64,000 nucleotides of DNA, from positions 3,906,001 to 3,970,000 of the forward strand of contig NZ_MTJN01000002.1 in the NCBI RefSeq assembly GCF_002017865.1, read 5' to 3'. The stretch comes from Rhodoferax fermentans (GTDB lineage: Bacteria > Pseudomonadota > Gammaproteobacteria > Burkholderiales > Burkholderiaceae_C). The number at the start of each line of letters is the position of its first letter. Within the stretch, counting starts at the first letter, position 1. The position numbers were made by a program, and so were the translations under genes. This document shows, piece by piece, positions 54,514 through 63,524 of this stretch. The notes under the pieces are model-generated. The model saw nothing but the letters and a program-made list of their open reading frames with translations. It was not told where the DNA came from and did no database searches.

Positions 54514-56847
54514 ATGCCAGGTCAGATCCCCGACCCAGCGCCAACCCAGGCCGCGCGCCTGCTGACAAGTTATGCACCTACCGGGGCAAAGGCCTTGCGC
54601 CAGCATGCAGAAGCCACACTGAAGCGGCAGTTGGCCACGGGCCAACACACACAGGACGACTCGGCAGAGGGCATCTTGCGCACCCTGCATGAGCTGCGTG
54701 TGCACCAGATTGAGCTGGAGATGCAAAACGACGAACTGCGCCACATGCAGGACACGCTGGAGACCTCGCGTGCCGACTACACAGACCTCTACGACCAGGC
54801 CCCGGTGGGTTATGTCACCCTCAATGACACGGGCCAGATGCTGCGGGCCAACCAAACGGCAACCAGCCTGCTCGGTCTGACCAACCAGGCCATGGTGGGG
54901 GCGCCACTGAGCCAGTTCATCCACCGGGACGACCAGGACAGCTACTACTTGCTGCGCCAACGGCGCCAAACCCAGCAGGAGCTGTCGGCAGAGTTGCGCC
55001 TGAAACGCGCTGATGGCAGTTATTTCTGGGCCAGACTGATGGCCACCCTGGCGCAGGATGAAGCGGGCGCCCCCCTGTTGCGGGTGGTGTTGTTCGACAT
55101 CAGTGCGCGCATCGCCGCACAAGAGCAGCTGTATCTGGCCGCCAGTGTGTTCAGCCAGGCGCGCGAGGGCATCATGATCACCAACACCCAAGGGCAGATC
55201 GTGAATGTGAATGCTGCGTTCACCCACATCACCGGCTACAGCCGCGACGAGGTGCTGCACAAAAACCCCAGCATGCTGTCCTCTGGACGGCAGAACGCCA
55301 CCTTCTATGCAGCGATGTGGCACGACATCCTCAGCAAAGGCCACTGGTACGGCGAGATCTGGAACCGCCGCAAAAATGGTGAGGTGTATGCCGAGTTACA
55401 AACCATCACCACAGTGCGTGACGCCAAGGGCACAGCCACCCATTACGTGGCGTTGTTTTCCGACATCACCAGCTTCAAGGCGAGCCAGACCCAACTGGAA
55501 CACATTGCCCACTACGACCTGCTGACCAACCTGCCCAACCGCGCGCTGCTGGCTGACAGGCTGCGCCAGGACATGGCACAGGTGCAGCGGCACGGTGCGC
55601 TGCTGGCGGTGGCCTACATTGACATCGACAGCTTCAAAGCGGTGAATGACCAATATGGCCATGAAACCGGCGACCATCTGCTGGTGGCACTGGCCAAATG
55701 CATGAAAGAGGCCCTGCGTGAGGGTGACACCCTGGCCCGTGTGGGTGGCGATGAGTTTGTGGCGGTGTTGACCGACCTGGCCGACACCTCCGGCTGCGTG
55801 CCGATGCTCAAACGCCTGATCACAGCGGCCAGCCGGTGTTTTCAGATGGGCGAGGTGGTACTGCAGGTCTCAGCCAGCGTGGGCGTCACCTTTTACCCGC
55901 AAGCCGAAACCATTGAGCCCGACCAACTGCTGCGACAGGCCGACCAGGCCATGTACCAGGCCAAACAGACTGGCAAAAACCGCTACCACCTGTTTGACGC
56001 GGTGCATGACCGCAGCGTGCGCGGCCACCACGAGGGCCTGGAGCGCATCCGTCTGGCCCTGGCCAGCCATGAACTGGTGCGGTATTACCAGCCCAAGGTC
56101 AATATGCGCAGTGGCCAGGTGGTGGGTGCCGAGGCACTGATCCGCTGGCAACACCCAGACCGTGGCCTGCTGTTACCGCTGACCTTTTTGCCGCTGATGG
56201 AAACCGACCCGCTGGCCATTGAGGTCGGCGAATGGGTGATTGCCACCGCGCTGACACAAATCGCCCTGTGGCAGGCCCAGGGGCTGGACCTGCAGGTCAG
56301 CGTGAATGTGGGGGCGCAACAGTTGCAGCAACCCAATTTTGTGGACCGCCTGCGCACGCTGCTGCAAACACACCCCAGCTTGGACCCCGCCAAACTGACC
56401 CTGGAAATGATCGAAACCAGTGCGCTGCAAGACATTGCTTATGCCTCACAGGTGATTGAAGATTGCCAGAAGATGGGGGTGGCGTTTGCGCTGGACGACT
56501 TTGGCACCGGTTACTCCTCACTGACCTACCTGAAGCGCCTGCGGGTGTCGACGATCAAGATCGACCAGAGTTTTGTGCGCAACATGCTCGACGATCCGCA
56601 AGACCGAAGCATCCTGGAAGGGGTGATCGGCCTGGCGCGCGCCTTCAACCGCGAGGTGATTGCCGAGGGGGTGGAAACCATTGCGCACGGCAGCCTGCTG
56701 TTGCAATTGGGCTGCGATCTGGCGCAGGGTTACGGCATTGCCCGGCCGATGCCTGCCGACACCTTGCCGGCTTGGGTCAGCAGCTGGCAGCCGGATGCGG
56801 CCTGGCGTAACGACACGGTCATGGTTCACGATTCCGATTGGAAATGA
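54514..56847 (+). CDS. PAS-PAS-GGDEF-EAL protein (c-di-GMP turnover)
   Basis: A 777-residue protein. An N-terminal LRVHQIELEMQNDEL coiled coil leads to two PAS domains (about residues 80-205 and 210-330). The GGDEF domain has the intact catalytic motif at about 411-415, preceded by an RxxD inhibitory site (REGD, five residues before GG). The EAL domain has EALIRW (about 540), DDFGTGYSS (about 661) and an EGVET segment (about 717). Both cyclase and phosphodiesterase motifs are conserved, so it can in principle make and break c-di-GMP. The shared coiled-coil motif with the kinase at 47455-48819 suggests related signal inputs. It lies 19 bases after the CheB-CheR gene. Confidence 0.93.
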   Translation: MPGQIPDPAPTQAARLLTSYAPTGAKALRQHAEATLKRQLATGQHTQDDSAEGILRTLHELRVHQIELEMQNDELRHMQDTLETSRADYTDLYDQAPVGYVTLNDTGQMLRANQTATSLLGLTNQAMVGAPLSQFIHRDDQDSYYLLRQRRQTQQELSAELRLKRADGSYFWARLMATLAQDEAGAPLLRVVLFDISARIAAQEQLYLAASVFSQAREGIMITNTQGQIVNVNAAFTHITGYSRDEVLHKNPSMLSSGRQNATFYAAMWHDILSKGHWYGEIWNRRKNGEVYAELQTITTVRDAKGTATHYVALFSDITSFKASQTQLEHIAHYDLLTNLPNRALLADRLRQDMAQVQRHGALLAVAYIDIDSFKAVNDQYGHETGDHLLVALAKCMKEALREGDTLARVGGDEFVAVLTDLADTSGCVPMLKRLITAASRCFQMGEVVLQVSASVGVTFYPQAETIEPDQLLRQADQAMYQAKQTGKNRYHLFDAVHDRSVRGHHEGLERIRLALASHELVRYYQPKVNMRSGQVVGAEALIRWQHPDRGLLLPLTFLPLMETDPLAIEVGEWVIATALTQIALWQAQGLDLQVSVNVGAQQLQQPNFVDRLRTLLQTHPSLDPAKLTLEMIETSALQDIAYASQVIEDCQKMGVAFALDDFGTGYSSLTYLKRLRVSTIKIDQSFVRNMLDDPQDRSILEGVIGLARAFNREVIAEGVETIAHGSLLLQLGCDLAQGYGIARPMPADTLPAWVSSWQPDAAWRNDTVMVHDSDWK

Positions 56848-57018
56848 ACTCTTTCTGCTGATCAGCAAGGGCCGGTAGCTCTGCCATTCATAACAATCTA
56901 AGCCAATGTTCGTTGCCGCACAGACACCTGGCTCGCCAAAACCAACAATGGGTTTCGCCCGTGAAAGTGAACGCACTTTCATGACTGGATACATCTTTGT
57001 TTGTCTGGAGAAATTGCC

Positions 57019-57237
57019 ATGAAATTGAATACCCGTTTTTGCACTGGCCTGTCTGCCCTGCTGTTGGTCTCGTCCCTGGGTCTGGCTGGCTGCGCTGGCA
57101 TGACTCATCAGGAAAAAGGCACAGCCACCGGCGCCGTGATTGGTGGTGTGGCTGGCAATGTGCTGTGTGGCGGCTTGGCCTGCACCGGCGTCGGCGCTGC
57201 TGTGGGTGGTGTGATTGGCCACGAAGCCACTAAATAG
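57019..57237 (+). CDS. Small glycine-zipper lipoprotein
   Basis: A 72-residue secreted lipoprotein. The signal ends with LAGC (about residue 24), then MTHQEKGTATGAVIGGVAG and GGLACTGVGAAVGGVIGHEATK, a tandem glycine zipper that could pair helices in the outer membrane. Such proteins are often annotated as osmotically inducible or OmpA-like glycine-zipper proteins. TGGAG lies 8 bases upstream of the ATG at 57019. The next gene starts 6 bases after the stop, so the two are co-transcribed. Confidence 0.8.
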   Translation: MKLNTRFCTGLSALLLVSSLGLAGCAGMTHQEKGTATGAVIGGVAGNVLCGGLACTGVGAAVGGVIGHEATK

Positions 57238-57243
57238 TAAGCT

Positions 57244-58146
57244 GTGAGTTCACCCGCGCCGGTGGGTCGCCTCTGGCGCTGCCTGCTGGTGTTGGGCTTG
57301 GTCAGTTACCTGGGCGCTGCGCTGGCGCAAGACAGCTCGGAAGCCGCGCAGCGGCTTCGAACACAGCGCAGCACGTTGGACGAGTCCCTCCAGCACAACG
57401 TGTTTGCGCGCCCCCTGGTGTTGGTGTCCAAGGAAACGACACAGGGTTTGCGGGGCGACATGTATGCGCTGGTGGCCTTTCCGTTTGCCAACGTCAGCCG
57501 CGCACTGCAAGACCCACAACAATGGTGCGAGGTGATGATCCTGCACCTGAACACCAAGTATTGCCACGCCGTCGACAGCGCTCAGGGCCAGCAGATCCAG
57601 CTCAACATCGGCAGCAAATCACCCCAGACACTGAGCCAGTCCTCACGTGTGACCCTGGCCTACACCCTGACCACCAGCCAACCCGACTACTTTGAGGTGC
57701 AACTGAGCGCCAGAGAAGGCCCGATGGGCACCCGTGACTACAAGATCCACCTGGAAGCGGTGGCGCTGGCCACGGGGCAAACCTTTTTGCATTTGACCTA
57801 CGCCTACAGCGCCAATCTGGCCGCCCGGTTCGCGATGCAGACCTATCTGGCCACCGTGGGCAGCGACAAAGTTGGCTTTACTGTGCTAAGCCCGGCTGGA
57901 CAGACGCCACCAGTCTGGATCAAAGGTATGCGAGCGTTGCTTGAGCGCAACACCATGCGGTATTACCTGGCGATCAACAGCTACCTGGCAACCCGCCAGC
58001 AGCCACCTACCCAGCGTTTTGAGGCCAGCCTGCAACACTGGTTCAGCGCCTCTGAAGCCTACCCCGAACAGTTGCATGAAATTGAACGGCCCGCTTACCT
58101 CACGATGAAGCGGGCCGAACACCTGCGCCAGCAAACGGCGCAATAA
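57244..58146 (+). CDS. Exported hypothetical protein
   Basis: A 300-residue protein with a signal peptide (RLWRCLLVLGLVSYLGAALAQ, about residues 9-29). The mature part is mixed alpha/beta with VSKETTQGLRGDMYALVAFPF and LAYTLTTSQPDYFEVQLSA segments and two Cys near residue 100 that might pair. I recognise no catalytic motif. A periplasmic lipid- or sterol-binding-like fold is conceivable but not supported. GTG 57244 is the start; it follows the glycine-zipper gene by 6 bases. The minus-strand coiled-coil gene lies convergent to its end. Confidence 0.7.
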   Translation: MSSPAPVGRLWRCLLVLGLVSYLGAALAQDSSEAAQRLRTQRSTLDESLQHNVFARPLVLVSKETTQGLRGDMYALVAFPFANVSRALQDPQQWCEVMILHLNTKYCHAVDSAQGQQIQLNIGSKSPQTLSQSSRVTLAYTLTTSQPDYFEVQLSAREGPMGTRDYKIHLEAVALATGQTFLHLTYAYSANLAARFAMQTYLATVGSDKVGFTVLSPAGQTPPVWIKGMRALLERNTMRYYLAINSYLATRQQPPTQRFEASLQHWFSASEAYPEQLHEIERPAYLTMKRAEHLRQQTAQ

Positions 58147-58181
58147 GCTGCCGTCTGGCTCAGCCACACCGGCAACTCACC

Positions 58182-58466
58182 TCAAATCTGTGACTTGAAG
58201 TAGCGAAACGAGTGCACAAAAGCGTCGCGCACCTTGTCCATCTCAGCCACCATGCTGTCCCAGGCCGACTCGGTGCTGGCTTGCATCTCAGCAAGTTTGG
58301 CCTTGGCCAGTTCGGACTGCTGGTGCAACTTGGCCATTTCGGCCTTGTAGGTGTCTCGCACGTCTTCACGCGCTTCCTGGGCGCGGGCTTCGAGTTTGGC
58401 CATTTGCAAATTCAGCTCGTCGAGTTGCAGTTTCATTTTGGTGATGTACATGTCACGTGTGGTCAT
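58182..58466 (-). CDS. Small coiled-coil protein
   Basis: A 94-residue, almost purely helical protein (MTTRDMYITKMKLQLDEL onward), rich in Lys, Glu, Ala and Met, with heptad-like spacing through residues 10-75. No signal peptide or cysteine. An excellent AGGAGG lies 7 bases upstream of the ATG at 58466, which fixes the start. It resembles sequences annotated as coiled-coil stress proteins; function unknown. It is divergent from the CsbD gene, with about 220 bases between the two start codons. Confidence 0.72.
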   Translation of the reverse strand: MTTRDMYITKMKLQLDELNLQMAKLEARAQEAREDVRDTYKAEMAKLHQQSELAKAKLAEMQASTESAWDSMVAEMDKVRDAFVHSFRYFKSQI

Positions 58467-58688
58467 GGTGTGTCCTCCTGGTGAAAAGAGCTTGGGCCTG
58501 CGCAAACCGCAGCCTGCCTGTTGCAGCGTAGGCCGACGACAAGCCGTTGTCGGTGTGTTGGCGCACCCAAACACGCGCGCTGTGTGTATGCAAGCGCACC
58601 GACACAAGCGCTTGCCCTGGCTAATCTTGGACCTGAGTCTGCATTGGGCTCGTGTATGCATTTATCCACTTTTTCACAAGGAATCATC

Positions 58689-58898
58689 ATGAACAAAGAC
58701 CAAGTCAAGGGCCAAGTTAAAGACATCGCCGGCAAGGTGCAGGAAGGTGCTGGCAAACTGGTGGACAGCAAAGAGCAGCAGGCCAAAGGCGCCAAGTTGC
58801 AGGTCGAAGGCAAGATTCAAAAAGGTTTTGGCGATCTCAAAGAAGTGGCCAAAGACGCCCGCGACGCGGTGACAAAAGCCGCCAAGTCCAAGGCCTGA
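58689..58898 (+). CDS. CsbD family stress response protein
   Basis: A 69-residue hydrophilic, Lys/Glu/Ala-rich helical protein that begins MNKDQVKGQVKDIAGKVQEG and contains the CsbD repeat GKLVDSKEQQAKG, then EGKIQKGFGDLKEVAKD. The family is induced by general stress in many bacteria, but its molecular role is not known. AAGGA lies 6 bases upstream of the ATG. A PRC-barrel gene follows 44 bases later, as often seen for stress operons. Confidence 0.9.
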   Translation: MNKDQVKGQVKDIAGKVQEGAGKLVDSKEQQAKGAKLQVEGKIQKGFGDLKEVAKDARDAVTKAAKSKA

Positions 58899-58942
58899 AC
58901 CTGGCGCCTTGCGCTTCACGCCACCCAAGAAAGGACAACACC

Positions 58943-59359
58943 ATGAACGAACTGCAAAGCGACGGTTTTGGCGCATTCGCTGTCTCTGACAGCCATGGTC
59001 CCGGCCCCCGACTGATGGGGGCAGACACCTTGATCGGCAACAGCGTGGTCAACCACCAGGATGAAGACCTGGGCACCATCCTGGACATCATGATGGATGT
59101 GCGCGCTGGCACCATCAGTTACGCGGTGTTGTCGTATGGCGGCATTTTGGGCATCGGCGACAAGCTGTTTGCCGTGCCTTGGGACGCGCTGACCCTGGAC
59201 ACCAAAAATGAGCGCTTTACCCTGGATGTGGCCAAAGAGCGTCTGGAGGCCAGCGCCGGTTTTGACAAAGACAACTGGCCCCACGTGGCAGACCAGACCT
59301 GGGGCAAGGATGCCCGCGGCGGCAACGGCACACAAGCAAGCGCCCTGCCCGTCTCTTAA
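58943..59359 (+). CDS. PRC-barrel domain protein
   Basis: A 138-residue soluble protein with a PRC-barrel core (about residues 30-105): ADTLIGNSVVNHQDEDLGTILDIMMD, then YGGILGIGDKLFAVPWDALTLD. PRC barrels occur in RimM and photosynthetic reaction centre H subunits and in many stress-induced proteins; function here is unknown. AAAGGAC lies upstream of the ATG. It is in a cluster with the CsbD gene. A long inverted-repeat hairpin starts inside its stop codon. Confidence 0.87.
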   Translation: MNELQSDGFGAFAVSDSHGPGPRLMGADTLIGNSVVNHQDEDLGTILDIMMDVRAGTISYAVLSYGGILGIGDKLFAVPWDALTLDTKNERFTLDVAKERLEASAGFDKDNWPHVADQTWGKDARGGNGTQASALPVS

Positions 59360-59410
59360 ACACCTCGTTGACAGCGCCCTCTTTACGAGGGCACTGTCGG
59401 CAGGTGTTTA
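59357..59410. terminator. Long hairpin overlapping the PRC-barrel stop codon
   Basis: TAAACACCT (59357-59365) pairs with AGGTGTTTA (59402-59410), and an inner stem GACAG-GCCCTC pairs with GAGGGC-CTGTC around the loop TTTAC, with a C-A mismatch. The outer stem includes the TAA stop codon. It can end transcription from either direction, as the downstream gene converges. Confidence 0.72.
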
Positions 59411-59430
59411 ACCGTTTGTTGGAAACTACA

Positions 59431-59482
59431 AAAAGATAGCTGCCAGCCCTTACATTAAAAGGGCCAGAAGCCAATTTCGCTA
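59431..59482 (+). repeat. Dispersed hairpin repeat, copy 9 (abuts the sorbosone dehydrogenase-like stop)
   Basis: GATAGCTGCCAGCCCTTA then TTAAAAGGGCCAGAAGCCAATT. The minus-strand stop codon TAG of the following gene is at 59480-59482, at the repeat edge. Confidence 0.82.
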
Positions 59483-60817
59483 TAAAGCTTTGGCACTGAC
59501 GCGCCACACCACATTGCCCACATCGTCGGCCACCAGCAGGGCGCCTTGTTTGTCCAGGACAACACCCACGGGCCGCCCTTGCGCCTTGCCCTCCGGGTTG
59601 AGAAAACCGGTCAACACATCCACCGGGTCACCCGCGGGCTGACCTGATTTGAAGGGCACAAAAACCACCTTGTAGCCACTGTGAGGACGGCGGTTCCAGG
59701 AGCCGTGCTGGCCAATGAACATGCCGTTGGCAAAGGTCTGCCCCAGGGTGTTGCCGGTGGCTGCAGCCAGCCCGAGTGAAGCCGTGTGGGCGCCCAGCGC
59801 GTAGTCTGGCGCTTTGGCCTTGGCCACCAGATCAGGTCGCTGCGGCTCTACCCGCGAGTCCACATGCTGGCCAAAGTAGCTGTACGGCCAGCCGTAAAAA
59901 CCACCGTCAGACACCGAGGTCAAAAAATCAGGCACCAGGTCGTCACCCAGCTCATCGCGCTCATTCACCACCGTCCACAAAGCCCCGGTGCTGGGCTCCC
60001 AGGCCAGGCCGTTGGGGTTGCGCAAGCCGGTGGCAAACAGGCGTTGTTTGGCACTGGCGATGTCCACCTCCCAGATGGCGGCGCGCCCGGCCTCTGCCTC
60101 CATCCCTCGCTCAGCCACATTGCTGTTGGAACCCACGGTCACATACAGCTTGCTGCCGTCCTGGCTGGCGATCAGGTTTTTGGTCCAGTGGTGGTTGATC
60201 GGGCCGGCCGGCAAATCCACCAGCTTGGTGCCCGCTGCCAGGATCTGTGTGGCGCCATCCGTGTACGGGAAACCCAGCACCGCGTCAGAGTTGGCCACAT
60301 ACAGGGTGCGCCCCACCAGAGCCATGCCAAACGGAGAGTTCAGCCCCTCGATCAACACCGAGCGCAAATCGGCGACACCGTCACCGTTGGTGTCGCGCAG
60401 CAACGTAATGCGGTTGGCGCTGGGCACGGCGGCCCCCGCGCGCTGCATCACCTTGCCCATGACCCAGCCTTTGATGCCTTTGCCATCGTCGGGCTTGGGT
60501 GGTGCGTTGGTTTCGGCCACCAACACGTCACCATTGGGTAACACATACAACCAGCGCGGGTGGTCCAGGCCGCTGGCAAACGCTGCCACCTGGGTCCCGG
60601 GCGCCGGGGTGGGTGCCGCGCCAGCGGGCCAGCCAATGGCGGGCGCGATGTTCACGGTGGGCACCAGGGCATGTTCGGGCGCTGGCAGCGTGGGCTGCGG
60701 GCCAAAACCCAGCTCAGCGCCAAACGCCGCCGCTGGACCGAAAACAGTGAGCGCTACCACCAGCAAGCCGACGGGACTGTTGCGCCACGGCGCGTGGGAA
60801 ACTGTGAGGGATGTCAT
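59480..60817 (-). CDS. Sorbosone dehydrogenase/soluble glucose dehydrogenase-like beta-propeller protein, exported
   Basis: A 445-residue protein with a signal peptide (residues about 1-35), then a six-bladed propeller of the PQQ-dependent sugar dehydrogenase/L-sorbosone dehydrogenase group. It has [43 protein letters not shown] and [11 protein letters not shown] segments. The usual catalytic His of this family is plausibly in HHWTKN or GQHGSW. It probably oxidises a sugar or aldose in the periplasm with PQQ. AAGGAG is 7 bases upstream of the ATG at 60817. Substrate unknown. Confidence 0.83.
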   Translation of the reverse strand: MTSLTVSHAPWRNSPVGLLVVALTVFGPAAAFGAELGFGPQPTLPAPEHALVPTVNIAPAIGWPAGAAPTPAPGTQVAAFASGLDHPRWLYVLPNGDVLVAETNAPPKPDDGKGIKGWVMGKVMQRAGAAVPSANRITLLRDTNGDGVADLRSVLIEGLNSPFGMALVGRTLYVANSDAVLGFPYTDGATQILAAGTKLVDLPAGPINHHWTKNLIASQDGSKLYVTVGSNSNVAERGMEAEAGRAAIWEVDIASAKQRLFATGLRNPNGLAWEPSTGALWTVVNERDELGDDLVPDFLTSVSDGGFYGWPYSYFGQHVDSRVEPQRPDLVAKAKAPDYALGAHTASLGLAAATGNTLGQTFANGMFIGQHGSWNRRPHSGYKVVFVPFKSGQPAGDPVDVLTGFLNPEGKAQGRPVGVVLDKQGALLVADDVGNVVWRVSAKAL

Positions 60818-60954
60818 CAACAAGCTCCTTGAGCAGATGAGGGTTGTGTCCCTTGGCAAGAGCAAGTGCCAAAGGTGTCGCAATGCTAGGTTGGGCGTAT
60901 GACCCGGTCAGTGGGCTGGCGAACACAGCAGCCATCCAGTGGGTGGCGCCGGAC

Positions 60955-62397
<1,443 letters not shown>

Positions 62398-62593
62398 GGC
62401 AAAACCCCTTTCGTAGGACCACCCGATCCTAAGGACCGGGCCAAAGATGACATGTTCGCCAGCACACGCAGACACCGATGACGCCTTCATGAAGCCCCTG
62501 GCCCGTTGATGGTCATCAACCCGGCCAAGGTGCGTTAACGCACTGTCAAACCGTATGGTTGTGGCGCAAACTCATCTTTTTTTGGAGAACGAC

Positions 62594-63145
62594 ATGACCC
62601 AATATCACATCGCCGTTGTTGTGGGCAGCCTGCGCAAGGACTCATTCAACAAGCAACTCGCAACCGCGCTGGCCCGGCTGGCGCCGGTTGATTTCACTTT
62701 GAAACAGGTCCCGATTGGTGAACTGCCGCTGTACAACCAGGACGACGATACCCATCAGGCTGCCTCGGTGCTGCAACTCAAGTCGGACATCAAAGCAGCG
62801 CACGGCTTGCTGTTTGTCACGCCGGAATACAACCGCTCGATTCCGGGTGTGCTCAAAAACGCGCTGGACCATGGCTCTCGCCCTTATGGCGACAACGCCT
62901 GGTCGGGCAAACCGGCAGGGGTGATAGGGGTGTCGGTCGGAGCCATCGGCACCGCTTTGGCGCAGCAGCACCTGCGCAACATTCTGGCTTACCTGAATGT
63001 GCCTACCCTGGGCCAGCCCGAAGCGTTCATCCAGGCCAAGGACGGGCTGTTCGCCCCAGACGGCGGTATTGGCGAAGGCAGCAAACAATTCCTGCAAGGC
63101 TGGATGGACCAGTATGTGGCCTGGGTCCGGCAACACACAGCCTGA
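62594..63145 (+). CDS. NADPH-dependent FMN reductase family protein
   Basis: A 183-residue flavodoxin-like protein. The N-terminal VVVGSLRKDSFNKQLATAL is the phosphate-binding loop for FMN, and FVTPEYNRSIPGVLKNALDHGSRPYGD is the family signature in the middle. It probably reduces FMN, quinones or azo compounds with NAD(P)H (chromate reductase/YieF-like). GGAGA lies 6 bases upstream of the ATG at 62594. A DUF2789 gene starts 26 bases after its stop on the same strand. It is divergent from fumC. Confidence 0.9.
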   Translation: MTQYHIAVVVGSLRKDSFNKQLATALARLAPVDFTLKQVPIGELPLYNQDDDTHQAASVLQLKSDIKAAHGLLFVTPEYNRSIPGVLKNALDHGSRPYGDNAWSGKPAGVIGVSVGAIGTALAQQHLRNILAYLNVPTLGQPEAFIQAKDGLFAPDGGIGEGSKQFLQGWMDQYVAWVRQHTA

Positions 63146-63171
63146 CCAGAACATACTCTGGAGACCGCCCA

Positions 63172-63423
63172 ATGAACACCACCCAACCCCACTTTGCGGC
63201 CTTGTTTGCGCAACTTGGCCTGCCCGATGACGACCAGAGCATTGCCGAGTTCCTGCACAAACACCGGTCCATGGCTCAAGACATGCGACTCGCCGAGGCA
63301 CCCTACTGGTCTGCCTCCCAAGCTGCTTTTTTGCGCGAAGCCCTGAGCCAGGACGCCGAATGGGCGCTTGTGGTGGACCAGCTCAGCAAGGCACTGGAAG
63401 CGCCAGAAGCATCCCGCCCCTAA
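63172..63423 (+). CDS. DUF2789 family protein
   Basis: An 83-residue protein. FAALFAQLGLPDDDQSIAEFLHKHR, then RLAEAPYWSASQAAFLREALSQDAEWALVVDQL match the DUF2789 pattern, with its aromatic APYW and the DAEWA segment. No catalytic or binding motif is known for the family. GGAG lies 8 bases upstream of the ATG. It ends just before the strong hairpin/terminator at 63484-63524 and is probably co-transcribed with the FMN reductase gene. Confidence 0.82.
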   Translation: MNTTQPHFAALFAQLGLPDDDQSIAEFLHKHRSMAQDMRLAEAPYWSASQAAFLREALSQDAEWALVVDQLSKALEAPEASRP

Positions 63424-63480
63424 GCGCACACACACGCGGGCCACGGGCCTCCCAACAGCCCCTCAATCCGCTTTGATATC

Positions 63481-63524
63481 CATAGCTTCTAGCCCTTATG
63501 CGTTAAGGGCTAGAAGCTTTTTTT
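63481..63524 (+). repeat. Dispersed hairpin repeat, copy 10, also an intrinsic terminator
   Basis: AGCTTCTAGCCCTTA (63484-63498) and TAAGGGCTAGAAGCT (63504-63518) form a perfect 15-bp stem with a 5-base loop, followed by a run of seven T (63518-63524). It ends the FMN reductase/DUF2789 unit and directly precedes the truncated MCP frame. Confidence 0.9.
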
